Source of the DNA: Maridesulfovibrio frigidus DSM 17176
Lineage (GTDB): Bacteria > Desulfobacterota > Desulfovibrionia > Desulfovibrionales > Desulfovibrionaceae
Length of the DNA stretch: 64,000 nt
Direction: 5' to 3'
Assembly (NCBI RefSeq): GCF_000711735.1
Contig: NZ_JONL01000009.1
Location: forward strand, 144,712 to 208,711
This document shows, piece after piece, positions 16,532-24,788 of the stretch (within the stretch, counting starts at the first letter, position 1; each line of letters starts with the position of its first letter). A model generated the notes under the pieces. The model made no database searches, was not told where the DNA came from, and worked only from the letters and a program-made list of their open reading frames with translations. Position numbers and translations under genes: made by a program.

Positions 16532-17909
16532 TGTGAATATCCATGAAACAGTTAGCGTCTGTCCCATATGTTTGAAAAGACTTACAGCAAACAGAACGAC
16601 TGAAAATGGTGAAACTCGCATAATAAAACAATGCTCTGAGCATGGAATGTTCAGCACACCAGTCTGGCGAGGTGAGCCTGCTATTCAAAATTGGACCCGT
16701 CCAAAAACGCCTTCTGCTCCGCCTGTTACCGATACAACTCAATTAAACGGTTGCCCTTTTGATTGCGGCCTATGCCCGGATCACAACCAGCATACCTGCA
16801 CAACGCTGGTGGAAATAACTTGGCGCTGCGACCTAAACTGCAAAATATGTTTTGCGTCTGCGGGTAATTCAGAGGATGACTCCGAGGCAAATTCTAAGCA
16901 TAAAATATTAATACGTCCCGACCCGACTTTATCAGAACTTAAAGTACTACTTAAGAAAGTACGCAAAACGGCTGGCCCATGCAATCTACAACTTTCAGGC
17001 GGGGAACCTTCTGTTCGGGACGATCTTCCGCAAATCGCTACTATTGCAAAGGAGCTGGGATTTCCGTTTGTACAGGTCAACACAAACGGACTCAGAGTCG
17101 GACGTGAAGTTGGGCTTGCTAAAATTTGGGCGGATGCGGGTGTCGATTCTGCTTTTTTGCAGTTTGATGGAACTCGTGACGATATTTATGAATCAATTCG
17201 TGGACGCGGGCTTATAAATGAGAAGATGTCGGCTATCAAGAATTTGACTGACGCGGGTATCGGGGTTGTTCTCGTACCGACAATTGTTCCAACCGTAAAT
17301 GATGACAATATCGGTGAAATTTTAAAGCTGGCAGTGGCTCATTCTCCAGGAGTACGCGGTGTTCATTTTCAGCCAGTCAGCTACTTCGGACGCTACCCTG
17401 AAGCGCCATCCGATAACGCACGCATAACCCTTCCAGAAATAATGAGTAAGCTTGAAGCCCAAACAGAGGGCTTGGTAAACAAAACAGATTTTCTACCTCC
17501 AGCCTGCGAACATGCATTATGCTCATTTCACAGCAACTACATGGTCATGGAAGATGGTAAATTAAAAAAACTTTCTGGCAAAGGCGAACCATGCTGCGCC
17601 ACGCCTGCAGCTTCCGAAGGAGCTGATAAATCAAAAGCATTTGTTCGCAAGCAATGGGCTGCCCCCACAACAGATGATTGCGGATGCGCAAAACCGCTAG
17701 ACGATTTAGATCGTTTTATTCAGCGTGCAAAAACTCATATTCTTGCAATTTCGGGGATGGCTTTTCAAGATGCATGGACTCTTGATCTCGAACGACTCAG
17801 AGGATGTTGTATTCATGTTGCCGCTCCGGATGGAAAATTGATTCCATTTTGCGCATACAATCTAACATCAATGGATGGAGAATCTCTTTATCGAGGTAAA
17901 AGTGAGTAG
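16521..17909 (+). CDS. trsS: Radical SAM protein TrsS, Tes-like architecture (cysteine form)
   Basis: 462 residues. The N-terminal zinc-finger-like part has CPICLKRL (~14-21) and KQCSEHGMF. Then comes GCPFDCGLCPDHNQHTC (~77-93), followed directly by the radical SAM motif CDLNCKICF (~103-111). The order CxxxCxxC...HTC...CxxxCxxC is that of the archaeal tetraether-lipid synthase (Tes/MJ0619) group. SAM-binding signs include LQLSGGEPSVRDDL and VNTNGLRVG. The Cys-rich C-terminal region (CCATPA, DDCGCAK) may bind further clusters. Some homologues are, as I recall, selenoproteins; the visible ORF needs no in-frame UGA, so this is an all-cysteine form. The reaction is unknown. It overlaps its neighbours on both sides. 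Confidence 0.8.
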   Translation: MNSNVNIHETVSVCPICLKRLTANRTTENGETRIIKQCSEHGMFSTPVWRGEPAIQNWTRPKTPSAPPVTDTTQLNGCPFDCGLCPDHNQHTCTTLVEITWRCDLNCKICFASAGNSEDDSEANSKHKILIRPDPTLSELKVLLKKVRKTAGPCNLQLSGGEPSVRDDLPQIATIAKELGFPFVQVNTNGLRVGREVGLAKIWADAGVDSAFLQFDGTRDDIYESIRGRGLINEKMSAIKNLTDAGIGVVLVPTIVPTVNDDNIGEILKLAVAHSPGVRGVHFQPVSYFGRYPEAPSDNARITLPEIMSKLEAQTEGLVNKTDFLPPACEHALCSFHSNYMVMEDGKLKKLSGKGEPCCATPAASEGADKSKAFVRKQWAAPTTDDCGCAKPLDDLDRFIQRAKTHILAISGMAFQDAWTLDLERLRGCCIHVAAPDGKLIPFCAYNLTSMDGESLYRGKSE

Positions 17910-19215
17910 TGAGTCCCTTAGCCAGTGGCTTAATTTACGCATGGGAAGACCGCTTCATTCTGACAATGTCCCCCCTAAGAAGTTGCAAGAATGGCAATTT
18001 AGGCAATTGCGTAAAACACTGGGAAAATCTGCCGCAAACTGTCCTTTCTATACAAAACATTTGCAAGGCATAAAAATAGAAGAAATAAGGACCCCGACGG
18101 ACCTCAGCAAACTACCTTTCACAACAGATGACGACCTGCGCAATAATCCAAATAATTTCCTGTGCACTTCACAAGATGATATTGCGCGAGCCATAACTCT
18201 ATCAAGCTCAGGCTCAAGCGGACCTCCGAAACGCCTTTTTTTTACAACCGGAGATTTGGAGCGCACAACCGAATTCTTTCATTATGGCATGGGCCCTCTG
18301 GTGGAAGAAGGTGAAACAGTCTTAGCTTTGCTGCCAGATTCTCGTCCCGGCGGTGTAGGAAAACTTTTTTCTGAAAGTATTTCACGCCTTGGGGCTAAGA
18401 CGGTTTATCCCGAAGACCCTTCTAATATCTCAGCAGTTCTAGATTTGCTTATAGATTCGCGGGCGACCTGCATTTTAGGGCCGGCTATTCATGTTCACGC
18501 ACTGGCGCGCCTATGGAAAAGTCACGGTTTGCCTGACAATCAAATGAGCTCAGCTCTTTTATGCTGGGATGTTTTACCTGACATAGCCATTCAAACGATT
18601 TCAAAAACGCTAGGGTGCGAAATTTTTAGCCACTGGGGCATGACAGAAACGTGCCTCGGCGGCGCAGTAGAATGCGAAGAAGGGTCCGGTATGCATCTTC
18701 GCGAGCCTGATTTTTACTTAGAAATAGTTGATCCTGAAACAGGTCTTCCTGTACCGGACGGAACCAGCGGAGAAATTATATTTACTACGTTATCCAGAAG
18801 AGCAATGCCACTTATACGATACAAAACAGGAGACCTTGGTAGAATTATCCCTGAACAATGCAAATGCGGACTTCCTATGCGCAGACTTGACGATGTAAAA
18901 GGGCGTTTAAAAAGTGATATAATTCTACCAAGCTCAGAAGATTTATCGCTGTCAGAACTTAACGGAATAATTTTACCATTTGTTGAAGTGCTTGATTTTA
19001 AAATTGGCTTTCAGCAACAATTACTCATACTCGATATAACTCTGGATCTTTCTCCCAATGCTAAGATTTCATCAGAGCTTTTCAATTCTATAATGTTCTA
19101 CCCAAAGATCAAAAGAGCAACGGCTGAAAATGGTTTGAAAATCAATATTACCGTTGATAACCATAATGGCAGCATCAGTTCCAGCTTTGGGAAAAGACTC
19201 ATAACATCAGTTTAA
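17902..19215 (+). CDS. AMP-dependent CoA ligase-like (adenylate-forming) protein, DVU_1553-like
   Basis: About 437 residues from the GTG at 17902, which has CGAGG 5 bases upstream; an ATG at 17875 is also possible but has no ribosome-binding site. The fold is that of phenylacetate-CoA ligases (~430 residues): TLSSSGSSGPPKRLF (P-loop for ATP, ~residues 100-115), SHWGMTETCLGG and RYKTGDLGRI. It would activate a carboxylic acid as an acyl-adenylate, then perhaps a CoA thioester. An aryl or fatty acid produced by the aldehyde oxidoreductase is one possible substrate, but the radical SAM context makes a biosynthetic role equally likely. Confidence 0.78.
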   Translation: MSSESLSQWLNLRMGRPLHSDNVPPKKLQEWQFRQLRKTLGKSAANCPFYTKHLQGIKIEEIRTPTDLSKLPFTTDDDLRNNPNNFLCTSQDDIARAITLSSSGSSGPPKRLFFTTGDLERTTEFFHYGMGPLVEEGETVLALLPDSRPGGVGKLFSESISRLGAKTVYPEDPSNISAVLDLLIDSRATCILGPAIHVHALARLWKSHGLPDNQMSSALLCWDVLPDIAIQTISKTLGCEIFSHWGMTETCLGGAVECEEGSGMHLREPDFYLEIVDPETGLPVPDGTSGEIIFTTLSRRAMPLIRYKTGDLGRIIPEQCKCGLPMRRLDDVKGRLKSDIILPSSEDLSLSELNGIILPFVEVLDFKIGFQQQLLILDITLDLSPNAKISSELFNSIMFYPKIKRATAENGLKINITVDNHNGSISSSFGKRLITSV

Positions 19216-19235
19216 CCCCCTAAAGGTCACCCCTA

Positions 19236-20282
19236 ATGAAAAATCTCATACACAATATTCGCGTACAACTTGAATCCGGCAACGACATCATCCTGGCATC
19301 CATTGTTAAAAGTTCAGGATCTACCCCGCGCTCATCCGGCAGCAAAATGGCTGTATACCGGGATGAAAAAATCGACGGAACTATAGGTGGAGGATTGGTA
19401 GAAGCTCTGGTCCAGCGCGCGGCAGCGGAGCTTTTTGACGCGGACAAAAACGCGATCGTTTTCAAAGAATTTGACCTCTCAAACGAGCTTGCAGCCAATG
19501 CGGACATGATCTGCGGTGGTCACGTCACAGTGATGCTTGAACGCCTTGCTGCAAATAAAAGTACCACAGAAATATACAAAGCTTTTGATGATAGTCTTCG
19601 CAACGGCCAAAAAGTTACCCTCGTAACTTTAATGGATAACGGCGAACACTCTAAAATAGCAGACAGGATTGTTTTAGCGCAGAATTGCACCATGCCGACC
19701 CTGCAAAATTTTACTGGTGATGAAATTTTAGGACTCTCAGAAGAATCACGAAAAACTGATAAGCCTGTTATCCAAAATAAAAGCAACCAGCGCATCGTCG
19801 TTGAGAATTTTGCCCCGCAGCCAACAGTTTTTATATTTGGCGCAGGTCATGTCTCTCGGCCCACAGCAACTCTTGCTACATCTGTTAATTTTAGAACAGT
19901 TATTCTTGATGACAGGATAGACTTTGCGAATGCAGAAAGGTTCCCTCTTGCCGATGAAATTATAGTCCTTTCAGACTTCGATATTGCCCTTGCTGAGTTA
20001 AATATTACTGAAGACTCATACATTATTATAGTGACACGGGGACATCTCCATGACAAAACGGTACTTGCGCAGGCGTTAAAAACACCCGCCCATTACGTCG
20101 GTATGATAGGCAGTTCCAAAAAACGCAATGCGATTTATGAAGCACTTCTGGATGAAGGTACTTCACAAGAGAATATCAACCGTTGCGTTTGCCCTATCGG
20201 CCTCACAATCGGAGCGCAGACTCCTGAAGAAATAGCTGTCAGCATTGTAGCTGAACTCATTCAAAAACGAGCAGAAAATTGA
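19236..20282 (+). CDS. xdhC: XdhC/CoxI family Mo-hydroxylase maturation protein
   Basis: 348 residues. The N-terminal XdhC_CoxI domain has SIVKSSGSTPRSSGSKMAV and GTIGGGLVEA (~24-55) and DMICGGHVTVMLE (~89-101). The C-terminal Rossmann domain (~190-340) begins VFIFGAGHVSRPTA and contains HYVGMIGSSKKR. XdhC proteins bind the molybdenum cofactor, help its sulfuration and insert it into xanthine-oxidase-family enzymes, so the client is probably Mop. An AAGG site precedes the ATG, and the next gene starts one base after the stop. Confidence 0.9.
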   Translation: MKNLIHNIRVQLESGNDIILASIVKSSGSTPRSSGSKMAVYRDEKIDGTIGGGLVEALVQRAAAELFDADKNAIVFKEFDLSNELAANADMICGGHVTVMLERLAANKSTTEIYKAFDDSLRNGQKVTLVTLMDNGEHSKIADRIVLAQNCTMPTLQNFTGDEILGLSEESRKTDKPVIQNKSNQRIVVENFAPQPTVFIFGAGHVSRPTATLATSVNFRTVILDDRIDFANAERFPLADEIIVLSDFDIALAELNITEDSYIIIVTRGHLHDKTVLAQALKTPAHYVGMIGSSKKRNAIYEALLDEGTSQENINRCVCPIGLTIGAQTPEEIAVSIVAELIQKRAEN

Positions 20283-20283
20283 C

Positions 20284-21435
20284 ATGAAAATATATGGAAT
20301 TATTCTTGCCGCCGGCTTGTCCTCTCGTATGGGAAAGCTAAAAGCTCTACTGCCGCTTGATGGAATGACAGTGCTAGCTACCTGCATCAACACCTTACTT
20401 GATGGCGGTGCTGACGAAGTATTTGTAGTCACTGGCTATAGAGCAGAAGAAATTGAAGATGAAGCTAACAGGCTCGGCGTACTTGCAATTCACAACTCTG
20501 ACTATGAACAAGGGATGTTTTCTTCTGTAATTACAGGTGTTAAAAATCTTCCAAGTGATACAACCACATCATCCGCTTTTTTTATTTTGCCAGTTGATAT
20601 TCCACTGGTAAGGTCCTCAACAGTACGCGCACTGACTTTCGATTACAAAAACTCTCCTGCAAAAATTTATTATCCCTGCTTCAAAGGGGAAAGGGGACAT
20701 CCTCCCCTTATAAGTACTAAGCTAATCCCCGACATTTTAGCGCACGATGGTACAGGGGGATTGCGGACAGTTCTCGACAGATATAATTCAGAAGCAAAAA
20801 ACAAAAAAATGCCAGATATCGGGATAATCCACGACATGGATACCCCTGAAGATTATGAAAAAGCATTAAAATTTTATAGAAAAAAAAGGTTCCCCGTCAC
20901 TGAAGAATGTGAAGTTCTCTGGGAGATTGCTAACACTCCGCTCAAAACACAGGAACATTGCAAAACAGTGGCTATGGCGGCCTGTATATTAGCCGAGACT
21001 TTGAATAAGTCCCGCAACGCTCAGCCACGACTTGATATAGATGTGGTACAGAGCGCAGCCCTGATGCACGATGTAGCTAAAATCACCCGAAACCATGAAG
21101 CAGCTGGCGGAACTCTTTTAAGTGGTTACGGCTTTACGTCCATATCCGATATAGTAGCATCCCACCGTGACACGAACATTCCCCCGAATCACCCCATAAC
21201 TGAAAAAGAAATCGTTTTTCTCGCCGACAAGTTTATTAAAGGAACAACCCTCATCCCTCTTAGAGAACGCTACGAGAAAACTTTTTGCAAATGGGCAGAT
21301 GATCCTGATGCTGTAAAAGCCATTAAAGGTCGCCGCATCCGCGCCGAATCATTGCTGTCCCGATATGAAGATGAAACACAAATAGATGCCCTAACCCTTC
21401 TGAAAAATGAAATGGATAATTTGGCGACAGCATGA
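20284..21435 (+). CDS. MocA-like molybdopterin nucleotidyltransferase fused to an HD domain (DVU_1551-like)
   Basis: 383 residues. The N-terminal ~190 residues are a MobA/MocA-type nucleotidyltransferase: IILAAGLSSRMGKLKALLPL (~5-24), FVVTGYRAEEIE and LPVDIPLV, with the LAAG-x(3)-RMG-x-x-K nucleotide loop intact. The C-terminal half (~205-383) is an HD-type hydrolase domain with QEHCKTV, ALMHDVAK and VASHRD. D. gigas Mop carries the cytosine dinucleotide form of the cofactor, so CTP:molybdopterin cytidylyltransferase is the likely activity. The HD domain may hydrolyse a nucleotide or regulate the step. It is coupled by overlap (ATGA) to the next gene. Confidence 0.82.
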   Translation: MKIYGIILAAGLSSRMGKLKALLPLDGMTVLATCINTLLDGGADEVFVVTGYRAEEIEDEANRLGVLAIHNSDYEQGMFSSVITGVKNLPSDTTTSSAFFILPVDIPLVRSSTVRALTFDYKNSPAKIYYPCFKGERGHPPLISTKLIPDILAHDGTGGLRTVLDRYNSEAKNKKMPDIGIIHDMDTPEDYEKALKFYRKKRFPVTEECEVLWEIANTPLKTQEHCKTVAMAACILAETLNKSRNAQPRLDIDVVQSAALMHDVAKITRNHEAAGGTLLSGYGFTSISDIVASHRDTNIPPNHPITEKEIVFLADKFIKGTTLIPLRERYEKTFCKWADDPDAVKAIKGRRIRAESLLSRYEDETQIDALTLLKNEMDNLATA

Positions 21436-22034
21436 TTATCCTCATCCGCCACGGAGAAGCTGATAAGGCTAAAGGACGTGCCATAGGACAGGAGGACTTA
21501 CCACTTTCAGCCGCAGGCAAAAAACAAGCTGGTACTCTAGCACAGTCTTTAAGTTCTCTGTCAATTGACTATCTATACACCAGCCCCTTAAAACGCACAC
21601 GAGCCACCGCTACCCCCCTTGAAAAAGCGTACAACAAAAAAGCTATCATCTGCCCGGAACTGACGGAGATTAACTTGGGTCTATGGGATGGGCTGAGCTT
21701 TGAACAAATCAAAAAAGATTTCCCGTCCGAGTACGAAAAACGAGGACAAAATATCGCAACCTACCGTCCCCCCGAAGGTGAGAGTTTTGCGGACCTTGCG
21801 GAAAGGGTCCGAGGCAAATTTCAAGAAATTACAGATAAAGACGCACCGACTATAATAGTCACTCATGCCGGAGTAATTAGAGTCATCATGCATATGGCAT
21901 TGGGAATTCCACTAAATAATATTTTCCAATTTTCACCCAGCCATTGCCACGCAACCATTCTAAAGAAATCCCACGGCAAGCTATGCCTCACGGGATTCAA
22001 CATTCCACCTGATGCTCACAAAAAAACCCCCTAG
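21432..22034 (+). CDS. Histidine phosphatase family protein (phosphoglycerate mutase-like)
   Basis: 200 residues. It has the catalytic LIRHGEAD (~4-11), the Arg-containing TSPLKRTRATA, the acidic EINLGLWDG and the second catalytic His in IVTHAGVIRV (~141-150). This is the CobC/alpha-ribazole phosphatase-like branch of the superfamily. As the last gene of the cassette it may dephosphorylate an intermediate in cofactor or nucleotide metabolism; the substrate is unknown. An intrinsic terminator overlaps the stop codon. Confidence 0.8.
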   Translation: MIILIRHGEADKAKGRAIGQEDLPLSAAGKKQAGTLAQSLSSLSIDYLYTSPLKRTRATATPLEKAYNKKAIICPELTEINLGLWDGLSFEQIKKDFPSEYEKRGQNIATYRPPEGESFADLAERVRGKFQEITDKDAPTIIVTHAGVIRVIMHMALGIPLNNIFQFSPSHCHATILKKSHGKLCLTGFNIPPDAHKKTP

Positions 22035-22055
22035 CATTTTCATGTGAGGGGGTTT
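22024..22055. terminator. Intrinsic terminator ending the Mo-hydroxylase cassette
   Basis: AAACCCCC (22024-22031) pairs with GGGGGTTT (22048-22055) over a 16-nt loop and overlaps the last codons of the phosphatase gene. It can also serve the convergent racemase gene, whose stop lies 39 bp away. Confidence 0.8.
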
Positions 22056-22093
22056 CGGTAAATCAGAATAAAGTGGCTGCTCTAATTAATTGA

Positions 22094-23167
22094 TCAAGTA
22101 TTACCATTTTCAACATAAGAATTAGCGACAAATGGCGATGTCATACACGAAAGCAAAGCAGCATAATCAAGGCTGAACCTTACTTCATCACCAACCTGCA
22201 ATGGGGACCGCGTAGCATCTAATATAAGGTGATCACTACTGGAACCAATTACATCAACATCGATAAACGGCGTCAGTCCCGGAACATGAACGTCCTGCTT
22301 GCCAATACTTAAAATAGTTCTAAGCATATCACCTTTATCTACAAAAACTGTTGTGTTGCCGAAAGCATCTTGTCCCACTTCACCCTCAGGAAAAGAAGGT
22401 TTGGTTTTGGATTCAATTACTTCAGAGACCAATGTGATTGCATCAAGGTGCAGACCCTCAATATGTTTTCGAGTGAGTGTTTCCCGCCCCATAAAAATGG
22501 ATTCCCCCAGCCTGACATCATTGATGCGGCCCAGATCTTCATTTGCAAAAAACCAATCGAAATTAGCAGAATTTCCGCCGGAGATAATATCAAACTTAAT
22601 CTGGTATTTCTTTTCATATGTTTCAGCTAAAAGGGACAGTTTATCCATATTCTTCTTAGATGGCTTAACTCCGCTGAAACATGCTAAATTTGTACCTAAA
22701 CCTTTAAGGTTTATACCTTTCATCTTCATAATCTGATCAATCGTTCCATCCAAATCCTGCTGAAGTATACCTTCACGAAGATCGCCCAACTCAACCATCA
22801 ACACTATATCGTGAACTTTATTTTGCTTGATGGCAGCATCAGAGAGTTTCGAGATTATCGACACTTCCGTGTTGAAACTCACATCCGCATACTTCACCAC
22901 ATCGTTAACTTCTGTCATTGAGGGTGTTCTGATTAAAATGAATGTAGCCTTAACGCCTGCCTGCCGCATACGTTTAATATTGGCAATTCGTGAGTCGCCA
23001 AGTGAAGTTAACCCTGCTGATACTAAACAATTTGCAACTCTCGGTTCCCCGAGAGCTACTTTTGTTATGCCGGTAATATCAATATTTCTGGCTCCAAACA
23101 TTTTAACTAATGCCTGGGTATTGCTAAATAGCTTAGCTAAGTCGATTTCAAGATAGGGAGTGTCCAT
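22094..23167 (-). CDS. Alanine-racemase-fold (fold type III) PLP-dependent amino-acid racemase
   Basis: 357 residues. The N-terminal TIM-barrel pattern YLEIDLAKLFSNTQAL (~5-20) is followed by the PLP-lysine region ITGITKVALG (~31-40), where Lys36 is the likely Schiff-base residue. VRLGESIFMG appears later, and a beta domain forms the C-terminus. This resembles the ornithine-racemase/YhfX branch rather than biosynthetic Alr. The gene is coupled by a TAATG overlap to an upstream DUF1611 gene, a combination pointing to D-amino-acid metabolism. The substrate cannot be fixed from sequence. Confidence 0.8.
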   Translation of the reverse strand: MDTPYLEIDLAKLFSNTQALVKMFGARNIDITGITKVALGEPRVANCLVSAGLTSLGDSRIANIKRMRQAGVKATFILIRTPSMTEVNDVVKYADVSFNTEVSIISKLSDAAIKQNKVHDIVLMVELGDLREGILQQDLDGTIDQIMKMKGINLKGLGTNLACFSGVKPSKKNMDKLSLLAETYEKKYQIKFDIISGGNSANFDWFFANEDLGRINDVRLGESIFMGRETLTRKHIEGLHLDAITLVSEVIESKTKPSFPEGEVGQDAFGNTTVFVDKGDMLRTILSIGKQDVHVPGLTPFIDVDVIGSSSDHLILDATRSPLQVGDEVRFSLDYAALLSCMTSPFVANSYVENGNT

Positions 23168-24246
23168 TACGCGAGCTTGGCATTAAGGTGCGGGAACACA
23201 GCGAGTATTTTTTTAATTAATGATTCGCAATCAAATTTAAGAACGTCTGTAGTCGGTATTTCAAATTTCTGTTCATAAGCTTCGATTGTCTCGGCAAGCT
23301 CTGAATCAGACATGTTCTCATGATTAATGGTAATTCCGATAACAGGCGCTCTAGAGAAAACTTCGATGAGTTCAATTTCTTCTTTCAAATCAGGCATGTC
23401 TATATCTGGGTAATCGCCCAATTTTTCTCTTTTTGGAGGATGCTGAACAATCACTGCGTCCGGTTTTCCACCACGAATGATAAAGCATGAACTTAAGTAG
23501 GCTGGATGACTTAAAGATCCCTGCCCTTCGAGAATCATAATATCGGGATGTTTAGCTTCCCACGCTTCGAATACAGCTTTTTCCATTTCGCCTGAAATAA
23601 ACTGTTCTGTCAGAGCGTCGAGTGGCACACCGAATTCAGCTCCCTGAATCATACCAGTCTGCCCCGTTGCGATCATGACTGTGTTTAGTCCCAGAGCTTG
23701 CAAGGCTTTCGTAATGATAACTGAGGTGGTTCTTTTACCAACGGCACTGTCTGTCCCAAGTATTGCGATTCTAGGACATTCAACCTTGTTAATATTACCT
23801 TTAAAAACATTTCTTTGATTGCTGTTTTGCTGCTTTCTAATATCATGCAATTCAACATTACATTCGGCGGCTTTTTTAATGAAGGATACTTTGTCAGTTA
23901 AGAACTCATGTAGCCCATTAATGATATTAAGTTTTCGTTCCATAGCATAAAAGATAACACTGCTATCTTCTGCGGAGAATGAACCTGAGAGAGGAGCCAT
24001 TCCATAAATGAAATATTTTACGGTATCCCCAGTGCCTTCTAATGCATCAACAATATTTTTGAATATTTTAATACCATTTGGTATTCCGTCCAACACTTCT
24101 CCGGCATCTAAGCCAGCCTTAGTGCTATCGATAATGCCTACAATTTCGTATTTGCCGGAATATCTTGCTAAGCCGTTGGCTGTCTTTCCATCCATCTTTC
24201 CAAAAAAACCTTCACAGTAAACAATAGCGGGTACTTTTTCAGTCAT
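23167..24246 (-). CDS. DUF1611 (DgcN-like) P-loop acyltransferase-type protein
   Basis: 359 residues. An N-terminal Rossmann-like domain (~1-130) is followed by a P-loop domain with ILGTDSAVGKRTTS (~161-174), IATGQTGMIQGAEFG, LEGQGSLSHPAYLS and an IVQHPPKRE loop. DUF1611 proteins include DgcN, described as an N-acetyltransferase in D-glutamate breakdown. With the coupled racemase downstream this makes a small D-amino-acid (or racemase-linked dipeptide) module. ATG is preceded by an AGGA site at about 6 bases. Confidence 0.8.
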   Translation of the reverse strand: MTEKVPAIVYCEGFFGKMDGKTANGLARYSGKYEIVGIIDSTKAGLDAGEVLDGIPNGIKIFKNIVDALEGTGDTVKYFIYGMAPLSGSFSAEDSSVIFYAMERKLNIINGLHEFLTDKVSFIKKAAECNVELHDIRKQQNSNQRNVFKGNINKVECPRIAILGTDSAVGKRTTSVIITKALQALGLNTVMIATGQTGMIQGAEFGVPLDALTEQFISGEMEKAVFEAWEAKHPDIMILEGQGSLSHPAYLSSCFIIRGGKPDAVIVQHPPKREKLGDYPDIDMPDLKEEIELIEVFSRAPVIGITINHENMSDSELAETIEAYEQKFEIPTTDVLKFDCESLIKKILAVFPHLNAKLA

Positions 24247-24788
24247 AATTTATCCTGGGTAAATGTTGCTAACTCTTGCCACCACATGAAATGCGGAACA
24301 AGTACGAACAGCACTACCTAGCATAGTTTTCATATATATAAGCCAAATCCAGCAAAAAATTTTCTTCTGGAAATTTACTAAAACTTAGATGAATCAAAAA
24401 TTAAGCTGTAAACGGCTATAATGCTTAATGCATTTTTATTATTTTTAAATTAATATATTATAGTTCAATAAATTAGTACAATGAAGAGTCGATTTCCTAC
24501 AGTGAAACATCAACTCTCTCAAGATTTATGACCAAGATCATATATTTATAACCTTTTTCGAACACTGATCTCACTAATAATGATGTAATTTGAGTTTTCC
24601 AACCGGAGGCGTAATAGATTAAACTCGTGGACATGAGAGCTACTCCCTGTCGATTATCACTGGTATGATTATCGATCAGAGGCCACTCTCCTTTCATTTT
24701 GGCAAAAGCACGCTTTAGCCTGATTAACCCAAAAAAAGCCCCCCTAAAAAAGGGAGGCTTTTTTTGCCGAATATAGTGGGCTAATATT
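24247..24788. other. 542-bp intergenic region
   Basis: It contains the promoter side of the DUF1611 gene and, at its right end, a strong terminator. A possible 45-codon minus-strand ORF (24497-24634) has AGGGAG 9 bases before its ATG, but it has no recognisable domain and lies in AT-rich sequence, so it is not called as a gene. Nothing else is recognised. Confidence 0.5.
24731..24765 (-). terminator. Intrinsic terminator of the pilus-like operon
   Basis: AAAAAAAGCCCCCCT pairs with AGGGAGGCTTTTTTT (one mismatch) around AAAAA. It has U-tracts in both directions and lies 24 bp after the chaperone stop codon, at the end of the minus-strand operon. Confidence 0.9.

Noticed and set aside
24247-24300. 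Sigma-54 promoter before the DUF1611 gene (minus-strand TGGCA-like element)
   Set aside because: The distance between the GG and GC elements is one base short of the required -24/-12 spacing.
24497-24697. 66-codon minus-strand ORF in the gap before the chaperone operon end
   Set aside because: No homology pattern or signal peptide, AT-rich composition; only an internal ATG (24634) has a ribosome-binding-like AGGGAG, which is too weak to call a gene.
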